Below, in pieces: positions 30,230 to 37,180 of a stretch of 37,180 nt of DNA (positions are counted from its first letter, which is position 1; each line of letters opens with the position of its first letter). The notes beneath the pieces were generated by a model. It did no database searches. It worked only from the letters and a program-made list of their open reading frames with translations, and was not told the DNA's origin. The stretch comes from Nocardia donostiensis. Lineage in GTDB: Bacteria > Actinomycetota > Actinomycetes > Mycobacteriales > Mycobacteriaceae. The translations under genes and the position numbers were made by a program. The stretch spans positions 1 through 37,180 of the forward strand of contig NZ_MUKP01000045.1 in NCBI RefSeq assembly GCF_002081715.1, read 5' to 3'.

Positions 30230-31999
30230 GTGTCCGCCCTCGTCCCGCGCCCGCCCGCACCCCGGCAGTTGGCGTTCGACGAACTCGATACCCCGCTGTA
30301 TGACACCACTTTCGTGGTCGTCGACCTGGAAACCACCGGGACCAGCGCGGACACCGACGCCATCACCGAAATCGGCGCGGTCAAAGTGCGCGGCGGACAG
30401 GTACTCGGCGAATTCGCCACCCTCGTCGATCCCGGTCGGGCCATCCCGCCCGCGGTCGTGCACATCACCGGCATCACCACCGCCATGGTGTGCGCCGCCC
30501 CGCCCATCGAGGCGGTGCTGCCCGGTTTCCTCGAATTCGCCGCCGACGCGGTGCTGGTCGCGCACAACGCTCGGTTCGATCTGGCTTTTCTGCGCGCCGC
30601 CGCTGCCCGCTGCGATACCGCATGGCCGGCCACCCGAACGCTGTGCACCGTGCGGCTGGCCCGCCGGGTACTCAACCGCGACGAAGCGCCATCGGTGCGG
30701 CTGGGCGCCCTGGCACGCCTGCTCGGCGCGAAAACCACGCCCACCCACCGCGCCCTGGACGATGCCAGAGCGACCGTCGATGTGCTGCACGCGCTGATCG
30801 AACGAGTCGGCAACCAAGGCGTGCACAGTCTTACCGAGCTGATCGACTATCTGCCCGATGTCACCGGACAGCGGCGCGCCAAACGGGTCCTGGCCGCCGA
30901 CCTGCCCGCCGCCCCCGGTGTCTACCTGTTCCGCGGCCCCTCCGACGAAGTCCTATATATAGGAACGGCGGTGAATCTGCGCCGTCGCGTGCGTAACTAC
31001 TTCACCGGCTCGGAAACCCGCAGCCGCATGAAGGAAATGGTCGCGCTGGCCACCCGCGTCGACCATGTGGTGTGCGCGCACGGCCTGGAGGCGGGTGTGC
31101 GGGAACTGCGGCTGCTCGCCGCGCACGCACCGCCGTACAACCGCCGCTCCACATCCCCCACCCGCGGCTGGTGGATCACCCTCACCGACGAAGCGTTCCC
31201 CCGTTTGGCGATCACCCGCGATCCCGGCTCCACTGCCATCGGCCCGTTCGGTTCCCGTGCCGCCGCGGGCGAGATCGCCGCAACCGTCGCCGAATTCTGC
31301 GGACTGCGCACCTGCACCACCCGGCTGTCGTGCACCGCGATCCACCAGTGCCCACCCGAGGTGATCGGCGGATGCCCCGCTGCGGTTCCGGGTTCCGTGC
31401 TCGACATGCAGGCATACGCACCCGCGCCCGCCGCGGTCCGCGCCCTGTTCACCGGCGCCGACGACACCGTGCTGCGCGCGATCGTCGGCCGGATCGAAAA
31501 CCACGCCCACGCCGAGCGTTTCGAATCGGCTGCCCGCCTGCGCGACCGCGCCGCCGCCGTCATCCGTGCCCTGCACCGGACCCAGCGCCTTGCCGCCATC
31601 GCCCGCATCGCCGAACTGATCGCCGCCCACCCGGACGGTTTCGGCGGCTGGGAGTTCGCGGTGATCCGCTACGGCCGCCTCGCCGGAGCAGGCACCGCAG
31701 CCAGGGGAGTGCCCCCGATGCCCGTGGTCGAGCAGATCGTCGCCGCTGCGGAAACCGTCGTTCCCGCCGGTACTGCGGCGGCACCGGCCGACCTGCCGCC
31801 CCTGCGCGGCGCCTCACCGGAAGAAGTAGGTGTGATCGCCCGCTGGCTACACCGCCCCGGCGTTCGCATCGTCGGAACCAGCGACGGCTACCGGGAACCC
31901 GCATACGGCGGTTCCCGTTGGCTGGCCTGGGCCGCGATCGCCGAAAAAGCGGTGGCGGACGCCCGCGCCGGGGAGGAGTATGCCGAGTCGACAGGGTGA
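30230..31999 (+). CDS. DEDDh exonuclease fused to GIY-YIG / UvrC-like endonuclease (Rv2191-like)
   Basis: This 589-residue two-nuclease protein starts with a DnaQ-type 3'-5' exonuclease domain (about residues 24-190): VVDLETTGTSADTDAITEIG with catalytic D32 and E34, VAHNARFDLAFL, and HRALDDARATVDVL. A GIY-YIG domain follows (about 225-310): APGVYLFRGPSDEVLYIGTA and NLRRRVRNYF. The C-terminal part resembles UvrC/Cho, with a helical segment ESAARLRDRAAAVIRALHRT like the UvrB-binding motif. It may incise and trim at DNA damage, as Cho does, but this is inference. The start is the GTG at 30230, 7 bases after TAGGCT. The longer upstream frame has no support. Confidence 0.92.
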   Translation: MSALVPRPPAPRQLAFDELDTPLYDTTFVVVDLETTGTSADTDAITEIGAVKVRGGQVLGEFATLVDPGRAIPPAVVHITGITTAMVCAAPPIEAVLPGFLEFAADAVLVAHNARFDLAFLRAAAARCDTAWPATRTLCTVRLARRVLNRDEAPSVRLGALARLLGAKTTPTHRALDDARATVDVLHALIERVGNQGVHSLTELIDYLPDVTGQRRAKRVLAADLPAAPGVYLFRGPSDEVLYIGTAVNLRRRVRNYFTGSETRSRMKEMVALATRVDHVVCAHGLEAGVRELRLLAAHAPPYNRRSTSPTRGWWITLTDEAFPRLAITRDPGSTAIGPFGSRAAAGEIAATVAEFCGLRTCTTRLSCTAIHQCPPEVIGGCPAAVPGSVLDMQAYAPAPAAVRALFTGADDTVLRAIVGRIENHAHAERFESAARLRDRAAAVIRALHRTQRLAAIARIAELIAAHPDGFGGWEFAVIRYGRLAGAGTAARGVPPMPVVEQIVAAAETVVPAGTAAAPADLPPLRGASPEEVGVIARWLHRPGVRIVGTSDGYREPAYGGSRWLAWAAIAEKAVADARAGEEYAESTG

Positions 32000-32254
32000 A
32001 AGCGCCACCGACCCGTCGTGACAGTGCCCGCGCTCAGCCGGTGCCTGCCGTGGGCGCCCCAGTGCATTCTTCGCTGCGGGCCGCAGCCGGACGACCGGCA
32101 GGCGAAGCTGCCGTCGCTCGTTCGCCCCGCGCTGTCGGATGCAGACGTGGCCGGCGGCGGTCGCGATGCCGTCGAGAAGTGCGAGGAGGAGGGCACTGTG
32201 GTCGCGGCCGACGGATGCCGCGCGTGCGTCCGCTCCGCGTAGTGGCGAGGTGCC

Positions 32255-32260
32255 TAGGCT
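32255..32260 (+). promoter_or_regulatory. -10 element TAGGCT for the leaderless Lrp-domain gene
   Basis: TAGGCT is followed by GTGGGC (6 bases) and then ATG at 32267. Confidence 0.5.
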
Positions 32261-32266
32261 GTGGGC

Positions 32267-32542
32267 ATGATTACCGCGATCGTGCTCATCCACGCCGACA
32301 GCAGCCGCATCCCGGAAACCGCGCAGGCGGTGGCGGACCTCGAGGGCGTGACCGAGGTGTATTCGTGTGCGGGCGACGTCGATCTGATCGGGATCGTGCG
32401 GGTGCGTGACCATGAGCAGATCGCCGAGGTGGTGACCGGGCGGATCGATAAAACACCGGGGGTGGTGCGCACGATCACCCATATCGCGTTCAAGTCCTAT
32501 TCGAGCGCCGACGTCGAAGCGGGATTCTCGCTGGGGGAGTGA
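32267..32542 (+). CDS. Stand-alone Lrp/AsnC ligand-binding (RAM) domain protein
   Basis: This 91-residue protein consists only of the amino-acid-binding effector domain of Lrp/AsnC regulators. Its start is MITAIVLIHADSSRIPETAQ, with a core VYSCAGDVDLIGIVRVRDHE and VVRTITHIAFKSYS. The DNA-binding helix-turn-helix is absent. Such SraA-type proteins form ring assemblies and may bind amino acids or modulate full-length regulators. TAGGCT lies 6 bases before the ATG at 32267. It lies between the exonuclease gene and trpD. A link to Trp synthesis is possible but only from position. Confidence 0.9.
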   Translation: MITAIVLIHADSSRIPETAQAVADLEGVTEVYSCAGDVDLIGIVRVRDHEQIAEVVTGRIDKTPGVVRTITHIAFKSYSSADVEAGFSLGE

Positions 32543-32547
32543 ACCGC

Positions 32548-32850
32548 TCAGGGCACGTGGATCGACGTTCCGGTGACCGCGCGGATTTCGCGCGGCGCCA
32601 GGGACGCGGTCACCTCGCCCAGACAGCCGCGGCCGTAGTAAACGAGCACCACCGCATCGGTGTGGTTTTCGATGGGCCGGGCCGCGGTGTTGCCGCCGAC
32701 CTCCACACAACCATGGGGGTCGTGGTACACGGTGCCGGCCACGACCAGCCCGCCCCGGGCCGCGAACGCGTTCGGTGCGGTGACAGGCAACGCCACCAGC
32801 CCTGCGCCGACGACCACCGCCGCAGTTCGCCGCACAGCTCGCCTCTTCAT
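32548..32850 (-). CDS. Small secreted protein with two cysteines, unknown function
   Basis: This 100-residue precursor has a signal peptide (KRRAVRRTAAVVVGAGLVAL, then PVTAPNAFA with likely cleavage after AFA near residue 30). The mature part of about 70 residues is mainly beta, with C in DPHGCVEVGG and YGRGCLGEV, a probable disulfide pair. I know no family. AAGGAG lies about 11 bases before the ATG at 32850. It begins 38 bases after trpD on the same strand and may share its transcript. Its stop is 5 bases from the end of the convergent Lrp-domain gene. Confidence 0.75.
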   Translation of the reverse strand: MKRRAVRRTAAVVVGAGLVALPVTAPNAFAARGGLVVAGTVYHDPHGCVEVGGNTAARPIENHTDAVVLVYYGRGCLGEVTASLAPREIRAVTGTSIHVP

Positions 32851-32888
32851 CGCCGAATCGTCTCCTTCCGGGTACCGGTGGATGTCGT

Positions 32889-33947
32889 TCAGCCGTCGCC
32901 GAGCGTGTCGGCCAGCGCCACCCACCGATCCAGCAGCCCCGCTGCCTTGCCGCTGTCGATCGCGGCCGCCGCACGCGCGATACCGACACCGAGTAGGTCG
33001 TCCAGATCGGCATCGGGATCGTAGCCCTGGGACAGGTCGTAGGCGACGATCGCCGCGGCAGAGTTCACCAGCACCGCATCGCGCACCGGCCCGCTCACCC
33101 CGGCCAGCACATCGCGCGCCACACCGGCGTTGACCTGCGCGTCCCCGCCGCGCAGCGCATCCAGATCCACGCGTGCGATACCGAGGCGGGTCGGGTCGAT
33201 CACCGTTTCCCGCATCCGGCCGCCCGACACCACCCAGGTCTCGGTGACATCGGAGGTGGTGATCTCGTCCAGACCGTCACGCCCGCGCACCACCAGCGCG
33301 CTCGCGCCGCGTTCGGCGAACACCCCGGCGATCGTCGGCAGCAGCTCCGGGAACGCGCAGCCCACCAGACCGGCACGGGGCTGCGCCGGGTTGGTGAGCG
33401 GTCCGAGCACGTTGAACACGGTCGGGATGCCGATCTGTTTGCGGGCCGGACCGGCGAACCGAAGCGCAGGATGGAACAGCGGCGCGAAGCAGAAACCGAT
33501 CCCCACCTCGCGGACGCATCGGGCCACCGCCTCCGGTCCGAGCGCCAGCCGGACCCCGAGCGCCTCCAGCACGTCCGCGCCGCCGCTTTTGGAACTGGCC
33601 GCCCGGTTACCGTGCTTGACCACCGGCACCCCGGCCGCGGCGACCACGATCGAGGACATGGTGGAGATGTTCACCGAACCGGAGCGGTCGCCGCCGGTAC
33701 CGACGATATCCACCGCGTCGCCGTCGATATGCACCAGGCGGGCGTGCGCGAGCATCCCGGCCGCCATCCCGGACAGTTCGGCGGGAGTCGGCCCCTTGAT
33801 CTTGAGCGCCACACCGAAGGCGGCGATCTGGGCGGAGGTGGCGTGATCGGAGAAGATCTCGTCGATCGCCCAGCTGGTGTCGTCCGCGGTCAGGTCGCCG
33901 CCGTCGGCGAGTACTCCCAGCACCTGCGGCCAGCTGCGCGTGCTCAT
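32889..33947 (-). CDS. trpD: Anthranilate phosphoribosyltransferase
   Basis: This 352-residue enzyme joins anthranilate to PRPP in tryptophan synthesis. Motifs include ADDTSWAIDEIFSDHATSAQ, the PRPP loop DIVGTGGDRSGSVNISTMSS, VPVVKHGNRAASSKSGGADV (anthranilate and PRPP site), and FNVLGPLTNPAQPRAGLVG. The length is that of actinobacterial TrpD (Rv2192c), which stands alone beside ctaE there too and not in a trp operon. The ATG at 33947 has GGGAGA and GGTGG just upstream. TAGGGT (34001-33996, minus strand) is a likely -10, giving a leader of about 40 bases. Confidence 0.96.
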   Translation of the reverse strand: MSTRSWPQVLGVLADGGDLTADDTSWAIDEIFSDHATSAQIAAFGVALKIKGPTPAELSGMAAGMLAHARLVHIDGDAVDIVGTGGDRSGSVNISTMSSIVVAAAGVPVVKHGNRAASSKSGGADVLEALGVRLALGPEAVARCVREVGIGFCFAPLFHPALRFAGPARKQIGIPTVFNVLGPLTNPAQPRAGLVGCAFPELLPTIAGVFAERGASALVVRGRDGLDEITTSDVTETWVVSGGRMRETVIDPTRLGIARVDLDALRGGDAQVNAGVARDVLAGVSGPVRDAVLVNSAAAIVAYDLSQGYDPDADLDDLLGVGIARAAAAIDSGKAAGLLDRWVALADTLGDG

Positions 33948-33995
33948 CCACCATCTCCCATCACACCGGTACGCGACCAGTCACGTTCGTCCATC

Positions 33996-34001
33996 ACCCT
34001 A
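33996..34001 (-). promoter_or_regulatory. Likely -10 element TAGGGT of trpD
   Basis: TAGGGT on the minus strand lies about 48 bases before the trpD ATG. The transcript would start near 33989 and include the GGGAGA ribosome site. Confidence 0.4.
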
Positions 34002-34213
34002 GTGCGCGAATTGTTATCGGCGCTGCTCGGGAGCGGGCCGCCTGCCTTGCCGAGCGAACAGCCGGACATGGAATCGGCAGTGGGCCACCGCGACACACCG
34101 AGCCGTGTCCGAAGATGATCACCGGCGCCGCAAGCTGCGCGTTTACCGACACGGACCACGCAGTTTCGCACCCGCTTGCTTTCGTCGTACTACGAAGGGT
34201 CATACTTACCCCC

Positions 34214-34828
34214 GTGACGACCGCAGTAGGTACCTCAGGATCGGCCATTACCCAGCGTGTGCATTCGCTGAACCGGCCCAACATGGTCAGCGTCGGTACC
34301 ATCATCTGGCTGTCCAGCGAGCTGATGTTCTTCGCCGGCCTCTTCGCGATGTACTTCGTCGCGCGTGCCCAAGCTCCGGACGGGATCTGGCCGCCGCCGC
34401 CGACCGAACTGAACCTGGCACTGGCCGTACCGGTCACCACCGTGCTGGTCGCCTCGTCGTTCACCTGCCAGATGGGTGTGTTCGCGGCCGAGCGCGGTGA
34501 CGTGTTCGGTCTGCGCCGCTGGTATGTGCTCACCTTCCTGATGGGCCTGTTCTTCGTCCTCGGACAGGGCTATGAGTACTACCACCTGGTGGACCACGGC
34601 ACCTCGATCTCCAGCAGTGCCTACGGCTCGGTGTTCTACATCACCACCGGCTTCCACGGCCTGCACGTGATCGGCGGTCTGATCGCGTTCCTGTTCCTGC
34701 TCGCCCGCACCAAGATGAGCAAGTTCACCCCCGCGCAGGCCACCGCCGCGATCGTCGTCTCCTACTACTGGCATTTCGTCGACATCGTCTGGATCGGGCT
34801 GTTCGCCACGATCTACTTCGTCCGCTGA
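34214..34828 (+). CDS. ctaE: Cytochrome c oxidase subunit III
   Basis: This 204-residue membrane subunit of the aa3 oxidase is the short five-helix form typical of actinobacteria. The N-terminal segment RVHSLNRPNMVSVGTIIWLS and the helix SSELMFFAGLFAMYFVARAQ are characteristic. FYITTGFHGLHVIGGLIAFL and the end SYYWHFVDIVWIGLFATIYF complete the family pattern. I chose the GTG at 34214 (VTTAVGTSG), which lies 7 bases after CATACT, so a leaderless or near-leaderless mRNA is possible. It corresponds to Rv2193. qcrC follows after 62 bases in the same operon. Confidence 0.95.
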   Translation: MTTAVGTSGSAITQRVHSLNRPNMVSVGTIIWLSSELMFFAGLFAMYFVARAQAPDGIWPPPPTELNLALAVPVTTVLVASSFTCQMGVFAAERGDVFGLRRWYVLTFLMGLFFVLGQGYEYYHLVDHGTSISSSAYGSVFYITTGFHGLHVIGGLIAFLFLLARTKMSKFTPAQATAAIVVSYYWHFVDIVWIGLFATIYFVR

Positions 34829-34890
34829 CCCGGGCGTCGTCGACCTCCAGCCACAGCACAAGTCGGTTCCGTCTACTCAAAGGGACACAG

Positions 34891-35754
34891 ATGAGTTCAT
34901 CTCCCCCAACAGCGCCAGCGCCCGCCAGCCCCGGGCACGGCGAGGCCAGCAAGACGCGCAGGCAGCGCCGCGTCCGCCGTCGTATCGCGGGTGGGCTTGC
35001 GCTTCTGGTGGGTCTCGTCGGAGCCGGCTTCCTCGCCTCGGCGCTCACGCCCGAGCCGCAGATCGCCACCGCCGACCAGGACTCCTCGGCGCTGATCCGG
35101 GAAGGCCAGCAGCTCTACGAAACCTCCTGCATCACCTGTCACGGCGCCAACCTGCAGGGCGTGACCGACCGCGGCCCGAGCCTGATCGGTGTCGGTGAGG
35201 CCGCGGTCTACTTCCAGGTGTCCTCGGGCCGCATGCCGATGGTGCGCAACGAGGCGCAGGCTCAGCGCAAACCGCCGAAGTTCGACGCCCACCAGACTGA
35301 CGCCATCGGCGCCTACGTGGCCGCCAACGGCGGCGGTCCGACTGTGGTCCGCGACGCGAACGGCGAGATCGCGCAGGAGTCGCTGCGCGGCGGCGATATC
35401 GGTCGCGGCGGTGAGCTGTTCCGCATGAACTGCGCATCCTGCCACAACTTCACCGGCCGCGGTGGCGCGCTGTCGTCCGGTAAGTTCGCCCCGCCGCTGG
35501 ATCCGGCGTCGGAGCAGCAGATCTACACCGCCATGCTGACCGGCCCGCAGAACATGCCGAAATTCTCCGACCGGCAGCTGACCCCGGAGGAGAAGCGCGA
35601 CATCATCGCCTATGTCAAGGATGCGTCCGAATCCCAGTCGCCGGGTGGCTTCTCCCTGGGCGGCTTCGGCCCCGCGACAGAGGGGGTCGCCGTCTGGCTC
35701 GTCGGAATCGTGCTCGTAGTCGGTGCGGCGATGTGGATCGGATCCCGGGCATGA
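34891..35754 (+). CDS. qcrC: Dihaem cytochrome c subunit of the bcc complex
   Basis: This 287-residue membrane-anchored cytochrome c replaces soluble cytochrome c and passes electrons from the Rieske centre to CtaC. The N-terminal anchor lies at about residues 31-52. The haem sites are C80-x2-C83-H84 (SCITCHGANL) and C181-x2-C184-H185 (NCASCHNFTG). Axial Met candidates are in SSGRMPM and PQNMPKFS. A C-terminal anchor spans about 265-284. The length is that of QcrC (Rv2194). The stop overlaps the qcrA start (ATGA). This is the mark of the bcc-aa3 supercomplex in Actinobacteria. Confidence 0.97.
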   Translation: MSSSPPTAPAPASPGHGEASKTRRQRRVRRRIAGGLALLVGLVGAGFLASALTPEPQIATADQDSSALIREGQQLYETSCITCHGANLQGVTDRGPSLIGVGEAAVYFQVSSGRMPMVRNEAQAQRKPPKFDAHQTDAIGAYVAANGGGPTVVRDANGEIAQESLRGGDIGRGGELFRMNCASCHNFTGRGGALSSGKFAPPLDPASEQQIYTAMLTGPQNMPKFSDRQLTPEEKRDIIAYVKDASESQSPGGFSLGGFGPATEGVAVWLVGIVLVVGAAMWIGSRA

Positions 35755-36989
35755 CCGGCAAAGAACACCCGAACGAACAGGAGCGAAACGACATGGGTCG
35801 CCCGAAAGAGGGCAGTGATCGCCCGAAAGAGGGTCAAGAGGGCGGTAACGTCGAAGCGGGCAAGGCCCATGGCCCCGCCGCCGAACCGACCGAGGCCGAA
35901 CTGGACGCGATGTCGCGTGACGAGCTGGTCAAGCTCGGTACCGCGCGCGACGGCGTAGAGGTCGTCTACCGGCGCGAACGGTTCCCGGTTCCGGGCACCC
36001 GCGCCGAGAAGCGGGCCGAACGCCAGGTGGCGCTGTGGTTCGCCGTCTCCGGGTTGTTCGCCCTCGCACTGGTCGGTGTCTTCCTGTTCTGGCCGTGGGA
36101 GTTCAAGGGCAAAGACGAAGAAGGCCACGGCCTGTACTCGCTGACCACCCCGCTCTACGGCATCACCTTCGGTGTCTCGGTGCTCGCCATCGGCATCGCC
36201 GTGGTGCTGATCCGCAAGAAGTTCATCCCGGCCGAACTGTCCATCCAGGACCGTCACGACGGCCGCTCCGCCGAGGTGGAACGGCGCACCCTGATCGCCG
36301 AACTCAGCGACGCCGCGGAATCCTCCACCCTGGGCCGCCGCAAGCTGATCACCCGCACCGCGGGCGCGGGCGTCGGCGTGCTCGGCATCGGCGCACTGCT
36401 GATGTTCGTCGGCGGCATGGTGAAGAACCCGTGGGCCAAGGGTGACAAGTCGCCGCTGTGGGTGTCGGGCTGGACCCCGGACTACCCGGGCCAGACGGTC
36501 TACCTGCGCCGCGACACCGGCCGCCCGAACGATATCGTGCTGGTCCGCCCCGAGGACCTGGACGCGGGCGCCATGGAAACGGTGTTCCCGTGGAAGGAAG
36601 AATGGCGCGGGGACGAGCACGCCACGCTGCAGTCGCTGCGTGGTATCCGCAACTCCGTCATGCTGATCCGGCTGCGCACCGAGGACGCTCAGGCCGCGAT
36701 CAAGCGCAAGGGGCAGGAAAGCTTCAACTTCGGCGACTACTTCGCCTACTCGAAGATCTGCACCCATCTCGGCTGCCCGACCTCGCTGTACGAGCAGCAG
36801 ACCAACCGGATTCTGTGCCCCTGCCACCAGTCGCAGTTCTCGGCGACCGAATGGGGTAAGCCGGTCTTCGGTCCTGCCGCCCGTGCGCTGCCGCAGCTGC
36901 CGATCACCGTCAACACCGAGGGCTACCTGGTCGCCAACGGCGACTTCATCGAGCCGCTCGGGCCCGCATTCTGGGAGCGTCGTTCATGA
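35751..36989 (+). CDS. qcrA: Rieske iron-sulfur subunit of the bcc complex
   Basis: This 412-residue subunit takes one electron from menaquinol at the Qo site. A charged N-terminus of about 90 residues precedes three membrane helices (about 92-113, 130-153 and 202-222), the actinobacterial form. The 2Fe-2S ligands are C337 and H339 (KICTHLGCPTSLYE) and C356 and H359 (ILCPCHQSQF). C342 and C358 form the disulfide. The ATG at 35751 overlaps the qcrC stop. A second ATG at 35793 (MGRPKEG) has AGGAG 9 bases upstream and may be the real start. It corresponds to Rv2195. The qcrB start overlaps its stop. Confidence 0.96.
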   Translation: MTGKEHPNEQERNDMGRPKEGSDRPKEGQEGGNVEAGKAHGPAAEPTEAELDAMSRDELVKLGTARDGVEVVYRRERFPVPGTRAEKRAERQVALWFAVSGLFALALVGVFLFWPWEFKGKDEEGHGLYSLTTPLYGITFGVSVLAIGIAVVLIRKKFIPAELSIQDRHDGRSAEVERRTLIAELSDAAESSTLGRRKLITRTAGAGVGVLGIGALLMFVGGMVKNPWAKGDKSPLWVSGWTPDYPGQTVYLRRDTGRPNDIVLVRPEDLDAGAMETVFPWKEEWRGDEHATLQSLRGIRNSVMLIRLRTEDAQAAIKRKGQESFNFGDYFAYSKICTHLGCPTSLYEQQTNRILCPCHQSQFSATEWGKPVFGPAARALPQLPITVNTEGYLVANGDFIEPLGPAFWERRS

Positions 36990-37180
36990 GTGTTGGAGAA
37001 GTCATCGGCCGCAAGGCGGCCGCCCACGCCGATGCCGTGGACGAGCGGTATCGGGCCGCGGCGTTCGTGAAGCGTTCGATCAACAAGGTCTTCCCGACGC
37101 ATTGGTCGTTCCTACTGGGTGAGATCGCCCTGTACTGCTTCATCATCTTGTTGCTGTCGGGTGTGTATCTGACCCTGTTC
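36986..37180 (+). CDS. qcrB: Cytochrome b subunit of the bcc complex (5' end only)
   Basis: Only the first 65 codons are in the window. MSVGEVIGRKAAAHADAVDE, RYRAAAFVKRSINKVFPTHW and the start of the first membrane helix (LLGEIALYCFIILLLSGVYL) match QcrB (Rv2196), the di-haem b subunit with the menaquinol sites. In mycobacteria it is the target of Q203-type inhibitors. The ATG at 36986 overlaps the qcrA stop in ATGA. Confidence 0.95.
   Translation, partial: MSVGEVIGRKAAAHADAVDERYRAAAFVKRSINKVFPTHWSFLLGEIALYCFIILLLSGVYLTLF

Noticed and set aside
32000..32266. Possible small gene between the exonuclease and Lrp-domain genes
   Set aside because: Frames exist on both strands (for example a Cys-containing one at 32018-32242), but none has a credible start signal or family pattern.
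33944..33994. 16-codon upstream frame (MDERDW...) overlapping the trpD start, as a Trp attenuator
   Set aside because: It has one Trp codon only and no alternative hairpins. The likely -10 lies 1 base before its ATG, so the transcript would start inside it.

Overview
This window is high-GC actinobacterial chromosome. It most likely comes from a mycolic-acid-producing member of the Mycobacteriales, and a Nocardia- or Rhodococcus-like organism fits best. The evidence is the gene content: the cytochrome bcc-aa3 genes (ctaC, ctaF, ctaE, qcrC, qcrA, qcrB), an AsnB/LtsA-type amidotransferase, a PimB'-like mannosyltransferase, an adenosine kinase and two NlpC/P60 cell-wall hydrolases. Gene order also tracks the Mycobacterium tuberculosis Rv2182c-Rv2215 neighbourhood as I recall it. 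It is core chromosome. I see no prophage, plasmid, CRISPR array, tRNA or rRNA.

Left part (1-9.5 kb): the 5' end of the 2-oxoglutarate dehydrogenase E2 gene (two lipoyl domains, minus strand), a small conserved protein, an AAC(6')-like acetyltransferase, leucyl aminopeptidase, a TetR regulator with an extra Cys4 N-terminus facing a divergent GNAT gene across a 28-bp palindrome, gcvT, a cupin, ilvE and a persulfide-dioxygenase-like metallo-beta-lactamase fold protein.

Cobalamin block (8.8-11.7 kb, minus strand): cobU, then cobT and cobS, which overlap by ATGA. A 540-bp stretch without a gene separates cobU from cobT. At the cobU stop codon it carries what looks like the right end and omega-RNA scaffold of a TnpB (IS200/IS605-type) element whose nuclease gene is gone.

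Middle (11.7-20.4 kb): a DUF3043 membrane protein, an IscA/ErpA-like iron-sulfur protein, adenosine kinase, asnB/ltsA, ctaC-ctaF, an FAD-binding oxidoreductase and a Spo0M-like protein.

Envelope block (20.7-29.7 kb, all minus strand): two NlpC/P60 hydrolases, a membrane-anchored HExxH peptidase, PimB', two SRPBCC lipid-binding-type proteins, an ArsA/Get3-like ATPase, a CxxC protein and a ROK glucokinase joined by 4-bp overlaps, then a PlsC acyltransferase.

Right part (30.2-37.2 kb): a DnaQ-type exonuclease fused to a GIY-YIG/UvrC-like module, a stand-alone Lrp/AsnC ligand-binding domain, a small secreted protein, trpD, and the ctaE-qcrC-qcrA-qcrB operon, with qcrB cut by the window edge.

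Two genome-wide features stand out. At least eight genes show a TAnnnT hexamer exactly 6-7 bases before the start codon, with no Shine-Dalgarno sequence between, which is the signature of leaderless transcription. Several intergenic regions also hold long perfect hairpins that act as likely terminators.
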